From positions 1 to 37,039 of the forward strand of contig JACAEQ010000110.1 in assembly GCA_013388755.1 (NCBI GenBank): a stretch of 37,039 nt of DNA, written 5' to 3'. The notes under the pieces are model-generated. The model was not told where the DNA came from. It ran no database searches and saw only the letters and a list, made by a program, of their open reading frames with translations. The position numbers and the translations under genes were made by a program. This document shows positions 30,571 to 37,039 of the stretch, piece by piece; the stretch's first letter is position 1; the number at the start of each line of letters is the position of its first letter. This DNA comes from Chloroflexota bacterium (GTDB lineage: Bacteria > Chloroflexota > Chloroflexia > Chloroflexales > Roseiflexaceae).

Positions 30571-30598
30571 AGCTGCAAAACGAGCAAGGTTTTGCGCT
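30571..30598 (+). other. Leader hairpin before the PstS-type gene
   Basis: GCAAAAC (30575-30581) pairs with GTTTTGC (30589-30595), extended by AGC/GCT across one bulged T, with a seven-base loop. It lies within the 332-bp gap 30379-30710, about 110 nt before the GTG start; no gene in the gap is convincing. Confidence 0.45.
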
Positions 30599-30710
30599 CG
30601 CGCCCATCGCAGATGGTTCGCCGTATTCAGCAGCAGGGCGGATCGGGTACGGTGCAGTCGACCAGGGAGAACGCCATAATCATTGCCCCGGATATCCGCA
30701 GGAGGATCCT

Positions 30711-31796
30711 GTGTTCACCATGTTTCGCAAGAGTCTGCTCTTGTTCGGCGCCATTCTTCTCACAGGCTGTGCCAACCCGGTGACTGAAAGGGTACCGACG
30801 CAATCCGACCCGGTCACGCTCACCGCGTCAGCCTTGACGCCGACTTCTCCCGCGACGCCGACCGTTGCCCGCCCAGAACTGACCGGCAGCATTATTATCG
30901 ACGGATCCAGCACCGTTTTCCCAATCACCGAACGCGCGATGCAACTCTTTACCGATATGGCGCCGAATGTACGTGTGCAGCTAGGCGTCAGCGGCACCGG
31001 CGGCGGCTTCAAGAAATTCTGCAGCGGCACCACCGATATCTCAGATGCGTCACGGCCCATCAAATCCGACGAGAGCGAATTATGCTCCGCCAACGGCATC
31101 CAGTTCGTGGAGATACCCATCGCCTTCGACGGCATCTCGGTGGTCGTGAACGGTATGAATACCTGGGCCCGGTGTATGACTGTAGACGAGCTCAAGCGGG
31201 TATGGGAACCGGATGCCGAAAATACGATCATGACATGGCGCCAGATACGCGTCGACTGGCCCGACGAACCGCTTACTCTATTCGCGCCGGGAACCGACTC
31301 AGGCACCCATGACTATTTCACCACCGCGATTGTCGGCGAAGAAGATGCCAGTCGGCGGGACTATGTCGGTAGCGAAGACGACTATGTTTTGTTACAGCGG
31401 GTCAATGAGAACAAAGGGGGTATGGCTTACGTCGGTTACGCCTATTACCAGGAATATGCCGACAAGCTTGCAGTGGTAGCCATCGATAATGGAAACGGTT
31501 GTGTGGCGCCAAGTGTCGAAACAATCACCAACGCCACCTATGCGCCCCTGTCACGGCCGATCTTTCTCTATGTACGTGCCGACGCCCTTGATCGACCGGA
31601 GCTTCGCGCATTTATTGAGTTCTACCTCGACAATGCCGATGAGCTTGTTCGCGCCGCACGGTATATTCCTCTCCCGCCGCGCGCTTATGATCTTGCGGCG
31701 ATGCGTGTCGTCGATCGGAAAACCGGCTCTGTATTCAGCGGTGCGCCAAGCGTTGGTCTCTCAATCGAAGAATTGTTGACGCTGGAAGGCCGATGA
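30711..31796 (+). CDS. PstS-like phosphate-binding lipoprotein
   Basis: This is a periplasmic-type solute-binding protein of the PstS family (361 aa). A lipoprotein signal (SLLLFGAILLTGC, lipobox Cys about residue 20) anchors it. Ligand-site motifs are clear: GSSTVFP, SGTGGGF, DISDASRPI and APGTDSGTHDYF, in the cyanobacterial PstS/SphX style. GTG 30711 is the start because AGGAGG lies five bases upstream; ATG 30720 is further away. No pstC, pstA or pstB follows. Instead the stop overlaps the ATG of a histidine kinase (ATGA), so the protein probably acts as a sensor or co-receptor for that kinase, not only in transport. Four non-lipobox cysteines are present. Confidence 0.9.
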   Translation: MFTMFRKSLLLFGAILLTGCANPVTERVPTQSDPVTLTASALTPTSPATPTVARPELTGSIIIDGSSTVFPITERAMQLFTDMAPNVRVQLGVSGTGGGFKKFCSGTTDISDASRPIKSDESELCSANGIQFVEIPIAFDGISVVVNGMNTWARCMTVDELKRVWEPDAENTIMTWRQIRVDWPDEPLTLFAPGTDSGTHDYFTTAIVGEEDASRRDYVGSEDDYVLLQRVNENKGGMAYVGYAYYQEYADKLAVVAIDNGNGCVAPSVETITNATYAPLSRPIFLYVRADALDRPELRAFIEFYLDNADELVRAARYIPLPPRAYDLAAMRVVDRKTGSVFSGAPSVGLSIEELLTLEGR

Positions 31797-33550
31797 AACT
31801 GTCAATACGCACCAAGTTACTGGCAGCTCTCGGGCTTGACCTTGCGCTGATGCTCATTCTGGGCAGTTTTGCACTGAACCAGATGAGCGCGATGAACGAA
31901 GAAGCGACGTTTGTCGCCGCTCAGACGATTCCCTCGATCGATACGGTTAATACCATAAACGACATCCTTCTCAGCTATCGTAATCTCCAGGTTGAGTACA
32001 TTATTAACGTCGCTTCGGCCGACAAACTCCGGATCGAAGGAGAGATGCACCACCTCGAAGAGGACATGGCAAAGGCCTTCATCACATATGACCACTTCCA
32101 ACTTGACGAGAATGAACGCGCAACATTCGAGCAAACCAGAGCAGGCTGGGAACAATTCGTCACTGCGACCCATACCCAGTTCATTCCATCCAATCGTGAC
32201 AGTAATACGGGCAATGTGCATCCTTCGTTCAGCCGATTGGCGCCGTTGTACGATAATCTGTTGAGCCATGTTCGGCAGATCAAGCAGCAGAGCCAGCAAC
32301 GCGCCACAACCGCGCTCGGCAGGGTCCGAGCGGCATATGACGCGTCGCGGCTCGTCATCCTGAGTGAAACTACCCTGACGATTGTCGTCTCCGCGGTGAT
32401 CGGCTTGACTCTATCAAGCAATATCGCTCGCCGGATTCGTAAGCTGCGCGACGCCACGATGGCGATTGCGGGCGGCGATCTGAACCAGACGGTTGCATTA
32501 CGCGGCAGCGATGAGTTACAGTTATTGGCGAATAACTTCAATCTGATGGTTGCCAGTCTGCGGCAGCAGCATTTGCTCCTTGCGCAACGCAACACCGAGC
32601 TGTCCGAGAGTCTCGAGACGCAGCGCAAACTGATGAGCGACCTGGTGCAACGCAAACAAGCCGAAGAAGCGGCTGATCGGGCTCGCGCAACGGCGGAGGC
32701 AGCCAGCCAGGCCAAGAGCATGTTCCTTGCGACGATGAGCCATGAATTGCGAACGCCCCTCAACGCTATTCTTGGCTACGTTCAGTTGCTGCATCTTGAG
32801 GCGCAAATACGTGGCAATACCGATATGTTGCCTGATCTGGAGCGCATCCGTTCAGCAGGCAAGCATTTGCTCACAATTATCAGCAATATTCTCGACTTTT
32901 CAAAAATCGAACAGGGCAAGATGAACCTGGAGATCGATACATTTGAAATCTCAAGCGTCGCAAACGAGGTGATCGGCATTTTTTCGCCACTTGCTCATAG
33001 TCGTGGTATCGATCTGACGCTGATCTGCCCGCCAGAGATCGGCTTGATGCGTTCAGATGCAGGTAAGGTGCGTCAGGTATTGTTCAACCTGTTGAGTAAT
33101 GCGGTAAAATTCACCGAACGCGGGCATATTACGCTCACCATCAGCCATGAATACCACTCCGGCAAAGCCTGGATCTTCTTCAGCGTGGCGGATACCGGCA
33201 TCGGCATCAACCCGGAGCAGATGGGACGGCTGTTTCAAGCATTCAGCCAGGTCCACCACAATACATTCCATCACTACGGCGGCACAGGGCTTGGCCTCGC
33301 GCTGAGCCGCCAATTATGCCAGATGCTTGGTGGGGATATTACCGTGGAAAGTGAAACCGGGAAGGGATCGGTCTTTTCAGTTTGCCTGCCTGCCGATATT
33401 GGAACGGTACAGGCCACGAGGCAGACTCACGTTTTGCATACAAACGGAAACCTTCCGCGACACATACCTGGCAGTGTACCATCACTTACACCGGGTGAAG
33501 AAACCGCTGTCGTGGCATCTCCGACATCGATGACTCAACGTGACGCCTAG
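31793..33550 (+). CDS. Membrane sensor histidine kinase
   Basis: Two membrane helices (about 9-29 and 189-209) enclose a ~155-residue exterior helical domain of the four-helix-bundle (4HB/MCP) type. A HAMP linker follows (210-262), then a coiled segment, HisKA with the phosphoacceptor His317 (MSHELRTPLN), and the ATPase domain with N box (FNLLSNAVKFT, Asn436), G1 (DTGIG, 467-471) and G2 (GGTGLGL, 496-502). A ~60-residue Pro/Thr-rich tail has no known domain. The start overlaps the PstS-like stop and the response regulator begins 12 bases after the end, so the three form one signalling unit. A helical-bundle sensor suits contact with a loaded binding protein. Confidence 0.92.
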   Translation: MKLSIRTKLLAALGLDLALMLILGSFALNQMSAMNEEATFVAAQTIPSIDTVNTINDILLSYRNLQVEYIINVASADKLRIEGEMHHLEEDMAKAFITYDHFQLDENERATFEQTRAGWEQFVTATHTQFIPSNRDSNTGNVHPSFSRLAPLYDNLLSHVRQIKQQSQQRATTALGRVRAAYDASRLVILSETTLTIVVSAVIGLTLSSNIARRIRKLRDATMAIAGGDLNQTVALRGSDELQLLANNFNLMVASLRQQHLLLAQRNTELSESLETQRKLMSDLVQRKQAEEAADRARATAEAASQAKSMFLATMSHELRTPLNAILGYVQLLHLEAQIRGNTDMLPDLERIRSAGKHLLTIISNILDFSKIEQGKMNLEIDTFEISSVANEVIGIFSPLAHSRGIDLTLICPPEIGLMRSDAGKVRQVLFNLLSNAVKFTERGHITLTISHEYHSGKAWIFFSVADTGIGINPEQMGRLFQAFSQVHHNTFHHYGGTGLGLALSRQLCQMLGGDITVESETGKGSVFSVCLPADIGTVQATRQTHVLHTNGNLPRHIPGSVPSLTPGEETAVVASPTSMTQRDA

Positions 33551-33562
33551 AGCGGAGGAGGT

Positions 33563-33955
33563 ATGGCCACCATACTGGTTGCAGACGATTTTCACGAGAA
33601 CCGTGATGTTCTGTGCCGCATGCTGCGACTGGTCGGGCATTCGACCATCAGCGCCGCCAATGGCCAGGAAGCCCTTGATATGGCGCAAGAGCATCGTCCG
33701 GACCTCATCCTGATGGATCTGTCGATGCCGATTGTCGACGGCTGGAAAGCAACCGCAATTCTGAAGACCACCAGTGATTTGCGGCATATTCCGATCATTG
33801 CCGTCACCGGCCATGTGACGCCCGATGAAATCAACCGGGCGATATCCGCCGGTTGTGCGGACTATCTCGCGAAACCGGTCGACTTTGAACGTTTGCTGGG
33901 AAAAGTCGCATCGTTGCTGGGTGATACGCAACGCCCGCCATTTCTATCATCATAA
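33563..33955 (+). CDS. Single-domain response regulator
   Basis: The 130-residue receiver domain has every conserved position: acidic pair Asp8-Asp9, phosphoacceptor Asp52 (LMDLSMP), Thr82 (AVTG) and Lys104 (AKPVD). There is no DNA-binding or enzymatic output domain, so, as with CheY- or DivK-like proteins, it must act through partners or serve as a phosphate relay. GGAGG lies four bases before ATG 33563. It is the last gene of the PstS-kinase-regulator operon and is convergent with the anmK-like gene 19 bp away. Confidence 0.92.
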   Translation: MATILVADDFHENRDVLCRMLRLVGHSTISAANGQEALDMAQEHRPDLILMDLSMPIVDGWKATAILKTTSDLRHIPIIAVTGHVTPDEINRAISAGCADYLAKPVDFERLLGKVASLLGDTQRPPFLSS

Positions 33956-33974
33956 ACACGCGGCATGCTGCCCA

Positions 33975-35183
33975 TCAACGCTCCGGCCGGGCACGCAGGG
34001 CCGGCGGGTGATTCGCGGCCAATACACGTTGCATCAGTGTTGCATAGTTGTCGCCCGGCGTTATCGATCCAGGTACCACCTGTCGTGCCGCACCCGTACA
34101 GTGCGGCAGGCTGGCCTTCCAACCATGGAGTGTGGCATATCCGAGCACGGCGAATAACACCGCTTCTTTCGCATCTCCCGGCAAACCCATATCGTCAAAT
34201 CGCCGAATCGTCGTGCTTGTGAGCGACTCGGCCAGCATGCGCAGCAGTGTGACATTATGCGCGCCACCGCCGCTGACAAGGATCTCATCCGGCATCGCGG
34301 GAAGAAGATGCCGAATTGCACCGGCAATTGATCGCGCGGTCAGGGCTGTCAGCGTCGCCAGCACATCGGCATCGCCGCAGCCGCGGGCGCGTAATGCCGC
34401 CGTGCGCCGCGCCGCATCCTCGCGGCTGAACAACTCTCGCCCCGTCGACTTCGGTAACGGCAGCATGAAGAATGGTTCGGCCAGCCAGTGTGTCAGCATC
34501 GTTTCATCAACGCTGCCGCTGGCGGCCCAGGCGCCGGCCGCGTCAAACGCGAGGCGATCGCCCGAAAGTAATCGCACTGCTTCGTCGATCAGTACATTGC
34601 CGGGACCGGTATCGAATGCGAGCGCCTCGTGTGGCGCACCAGCCGGGATGTAGGTCAGGTTGCCAATGCCGCCGATATTCAAGAGAACGCGATGGCTGGT
34701 TGGATGTGCACAGAGAAGTGTATCGAGATAGGGCGCCAGCGGTGCGCCCTGACCACCGGCGGCGATATCGCGCGTCCGGAAATCGGCGATCACAGTACGC
34801 CCGGTACGTTCGGCAATGACCGCGGGGGCACCTATCTGAAGGGTTGACCGTACATGCCCCGGAGTCACCTGGTGATAGATCGTCTGCCCATGCGATGCGA
34901 TCAGATCGATATCGGCGATTGCGATACCCGCCCGCTTTGCTGCGCCAAGCGCCGCACTTGCGAATGCTTCGCCAATCAACACATTCAGTTCGCACACTTC
35001 GGAGGTTGAACCAGATACCGGCGGGAGGATCGCCCGCAATCGCGCATGAGTTTCGGGCGCGTACGGCTCTTCATAATACTCAAGCAACCGCAGCACAAGC
35101 GTATCGCCCTCAGAATGCATCTTGACGACCGCGGCATCAATTGCGTCCGCCGAAGTGCCCGACATGAGACCGACAATGATCAT
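33975..35183 (-). CDS. anmK: Anhydro-N-acetylmuramic acid kinase
   Basis: AnmK hydrolyses the 1,6-anhydro bond of anhydro-MurNAc and phosphorylates it to MurNAc-6-phosphate in peptidoglycan recycling. The sequence has the ATP-site motif GLMSGTSADAID at the N-terminus, SHGQTIYHQ, IADFRTRDIAAGGQGAPLAP, LNIGGIGNLTYIP, FDTGPGNVLID and LVSGGGAHN, all family signatures. About 402 residues run from ATG 35183; the frame to 35261 adds a basic segment overlapping the neighbouring gene's end and is rejected. It lies 74 bp downstream of the GH1 gene on the same strand and is probably cotranscribed. Confidence 0.93.
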   Translation of the reverse strand: MIIVGLMSGTSADAIDAAVVKMHSEGDTLVLRLLEYYEEPYAPETHARLRAILPPVSGSTSEVCELNVLIGEAFASAALGAAKRAGIAIADIDLIASHGQTIYHQVTPGHVRSTLQIGAPAVIAERTGRTVIADFRTRDIAAGGQGAPLAPYLDTLLCAHPTSHRVLLNIGGIGNLTYIPAGAPHEALAFDTGPGNVLIDEAVRLLSGDRLAFDAAGAWAASGSVDETMLTHWLAEPFFMLPLPKSTGRELFSREDAARRTAALRARGCGDADVLATLTALTARSIAGAIRHLLPAMPDEILVSGGGAHNVTLLRMLAESLTSTTIRRFDDMGLPGDAKEAVLFAVLGYATLHGWKASLPHCTGAARQVVPGSITPGDNYATLMQRVLAANHPPALRARPER

Positions 35184-35257
35184 CTGTAGCGTTCTTTTTA
35201 TGGACAGGAGCAACGCGGTCGTTCGGTCAAACGATCTGCGTAGCTTGCGACGAATAC

Positions 35258-36595
35258 TCACAGGGCATTGGCAGCGGCAACCCGGCGAAAGAAGAGCGCC
35301 GAGTCTTTCGGGATGCGCCGTTGCGTGGCATAGTCAACATAGACGATCCCGAAACGCCGCGTGTACCCCCAGGCCCATTCGAAATTATCCATCAGCGACC
35401 AGACGAAATATCCCTTGAGCGGAACGCCGGCCATCATCGCGGCATGGCATGCCGCCAGGTGGCGTTCGATGTAGCGTGTCCGATCGGGATCATGCACGCC
35501 GCCGTCGGGCGCCACTTCGTCCGGATATGCTGCGCCGTTCTCGGTGATATACAGCGGCCCTGGAGCATACTCGGCGTGTAACCGTTCCAGCAACCGGCGC
35601 AACGAGTCGGGATGAACCTCCCAGTCCATGTGCGTGTACTCGCCCTCGGGCCGTTCAAATGTATAGCCAGGCCCGCCGGCCTCGGGATCATCGCGGATCA
35701 CGGCGCGATTATAGTAGTTGACCCCCAGAAAGTCGATTGGCGCGGCGATGGTTGCCAGGTCACCCCCCTGCACTGGCGGCGACTGGTTCAGTTTCGCATA
35801 ATGCTCCAGCATGTCTACCGGGTAGCTGCCACGATAGAGCGGGTCGAGGAACCAGCGATTGAAGAAGCCGTCATGGCGCCGGGCTGCGGCGCGGTCGGCC
35901 TCACTATCGCTGGCGGGGTCGGCAGGCGAGAAATTGAGGGTAATACCGACCTGCGCCCCCGGGCTTGCAGCGCGAATGGCCGGTACTGCGAGGCCATGCG
36001 CCAGCAACAGGTGGTGTGCGGCGGCAACTGCCGGGCCATTCTTGATTCCTGGAGCATGCTCGCCAATCCAGTAGCTGAGGACCGACGAGCACCATGGTTC
36101 ATTCAGCGTAATCCAGTGCCGCACCCGATCGCCGAGGCGTCGCGCGACGACATCGGCATAGTGGGCGAATGCGCTGGCCGTGTTCCGGTTGGGCCATCCG
36201 CCGGCGTCTTCCAGCACCTGAGGTAAGTCCCAATGGTACAGGGTGACAAATGGCGTTATGCCGGCTTCGAGCAATCCATCAACCAGGCGATCATAGAAAT
36301 CGAGGCCGGCAGGGTTCACCTGGCCCGTCCCGCGCGGCAAGATTCGTGGCCAGGCGATGGAGAAGCGATAGGCGTGCAAGCCCAGGTCTTTCATCAAGGC
36401 AATGTCGTCGCGCCAGCGATGGTAATGATCACACGCCGGATCGCCGGTGTCGCCATTCATCACCTTGCCTGGTGTGGCGCAAAAGCGATCCCAGATCGAC
36501 TCGCCGCGCCCATCTTCCGTTGTCGCTCCCTCGATCTGGAACGAGGCTGTCGCGGAACCCCAGAGAAAACCTGCGGGGAATTGGAGCTGTGTCAT
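35258..36595 (-). CDS. GH1 family beta-glucosidase
   Basis: This retaining beta-glycosidase removes terminal beta-linked glucose (or related sugar) from short glycans. The 445 residues are the normal length for a bacterial GH1 enzyme. Visible: N-terminal FLWGSATASFQIEGA, acid/base Glu166 in TLNEPW, nucleophile Glu352 in YITENGAA, and the C-terminal WSLMDNFEWAWGY aglycone-site motif. There is no signal peptide, so it acts in the cytoplasm. AAGGA about nine bases before ATG 36595 supports the start. The neighbour anmK suggests shared use in wall-sugar or oligosaccharide salvage, though GH1 enzymes are broad. Confidence 0.95.
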   Translation of the reverse strand: MTQLQFPAGFLWGSATASFQIEGATTEDGRGESIWDRFCATPGKVMNGDTGDPACDHYHRWRDDIALMKDLGLHAYRFSIAWPRILPRGTGQVNPAGLDFYDRLVDGLLEAGITPFVTLYHWDLPQVLEDAGGWPNRNTASAFAHYADVVARRLGDRVRHWITLNEPWCSSVLSYWIGEHAPGIKNGPAVAAAHHLLLAHGLAVPAIRAASPGAQVGITLNFSPADPASDSEADRAAARRHDGFFNRWFLDPLYRGSYPVDMLEHYAKLNQSPPVQGGDLATIAAPIDFLGVNYYNRAVIRDDPEAGGPGYTFERPEGEYTHMDWEVHPDSLRRLLERLHAEYAPGPLYITENGAAYPDEVAPDGGVHDPDRTRYIERHLAACHAAMMAGVPLKGYFVWSLMDNFEWAWGYTRRFGIVYVDYATQRRIPKDSALFFRRVAAANAL

Positions 36596-36652
36596 AGTGT
36601 TTATTCCTTCAGGGATCAGAGATCAGGTATCACGTGCCTACCCAAACAACAA

Positions 36653-37039
36653 CGCGCCTCCTGTCAGTGCGAGGCGCGTCAGCGACGAAGCAATCGCGCC
36701 TCCTGTCAGTGCGAGGCGCGTCAGCGACGAAGCAATCGCGCCTCCTGTCAGTGCGAGGAACGCCAGCGACCGCCTGCCTTGAAGCAATCGCGCCTCCTGT
36801 CAGTGCGAGGCGCGTCAGCGACCGCCTGCCTTGAAGCAATCGCGCCTCCTGTCATTGCGAGGCGCGCCAGCGACGAAGCAATCGCGCCTCGTGTCAGTGC
36901 GAGGCGCGCCAGCGACGAAGCAATCGCGCCTCGTGTCAGTGCGAGGCGCGCCAGCGACGAAACAATCGCGCCTCGTGTCAGTGCGAGGCGCGCCAGCGAC
37001 GAAACAATCGCGCCTCGTGTCAGTGCGAGGCGCGCCAGC
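36653..37039. repeat. Tandem array of 42-52-bp hairpin-forming units (runs off the window)
   Basis: Nine units are visible, starting at 36653, 36695, 36737, 36789, 36841, 36883, 36925, 36967 and 37009 (the last cut by the window end). Each begins CGCGCCTC, ten bases, GAGGCGCG or a variant, able to form an 8-bp hairpin, and most end GACGAAGCAAT. Units 3 and 4 carry a 10-bp insertion (CGCCTGCCTT region). The core GTCA(G/T)TGCGAGG links it to the repeats at 9966 and 10038. The 57 bp between the GH1 gene and the array should hold the GH1 promoter, but I cannot pick one with confidence. Confidence 0.9.

Noticed and set aside
30530-30679. 49-aa ORF in the leader of the PstS-type gene
   Set aside because: No ribosome site, Arg-rich composition and an overlapping hairpin suggest untranslated leader.
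36653-37039. CRISPR array
   Set aside because: Units are contiguous and almost identical over their whole length, so there are no unique spacers, and no cas genes are nearby.

Overview
The window looks like a chromosomal segment from a high-GC member of the Chloroflexota, most likely a filamentous phototroph-type relative (Roseiflexus/Chloroflexus group). This is inferred from protein style: Thr/Pro-rich linkers beside single membrane helices, Chloroflexota-type C-terminal domains (the NVGQHYYxWRYG ending and the LGFP-like pair behind a Ser/Thr kinase), an ArsA-HSP20 ATPase and a tandem ThyX-fold protein. No photosynthesis genes, rRNA, tRNA, CRISPR array or intact transposon were seen.

Region 1 (1-9925) encodes surface and signalling proteins. 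A truncated giant Ig-repeat membrane protein is followed 12 nt later by a pseudokinase-FHA-Ig membrane protein. Both carry the same 'Ig pair then membrane helix' module, which suggests they work together. Convergent to them is a secreted protein with two PPC-like regions, driven by a clear sigma70-type promoter. Region 2 (10216-13856, minus strand) is a ba3-type (B-family) heme-copper oxidase locus: an SCO-like copper protein, a 56-aa single-helix subunit IIa (found here by direct translation), CuA subunit II and catalytic subunit I, ending in a strong hairpin. Region 3 (14121-21936) holds a MIP18/SufT-like Fe-S factor, an SPW-motif membrane protein, the ArsA-HSP20 ATPase, a subtilase fused behind a polytopic membrane domain, a double-ThyX protein and a divergent glucosaminidase-like gene.

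Region 4 (21964-27417) has a class A penicillin-binding protein, a PknB-like receptor kinase and an alkyltransferase-like DNA-repair protein. Region 5 (27649-30378) has a small membrane-anchored protein coupled to the first of two CaCA-type cation/proton antiporter paralogs. Region 6 (30467-33955) is a compact phosphate-type sensing operon: PstS-like lipoprotein, sensor histidine kinase and single-domain response regulator, with overlapping or closely spaced genes and a PHO-box-like upstream region. Region 7 (33975-36595, minus) is a GH1 beta-glucosidase and anhydro-MurNAc kinase pair. The window ends inside a tandem array of hairpin-forming units.

Three kinds of non-coding order recur. One is a ~100-bp GC-rich palindromic element that sits just after stop codons (7421, 13992, 19393, 19491). 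The second is a family of TCATTGCGAG-type repeats (9966, 10038, 36653 onward). The third is an extended -10 promoter signature, TATGCTAYAAT, before three genes. The best candidates for undescribed biology are the pseudokinase-FHA/Ig-repeat pair, the membrane-embedded subtilase, the double ThyX protein whose signature is split between its halves, and the coupled PstS-kinase-regulator module.
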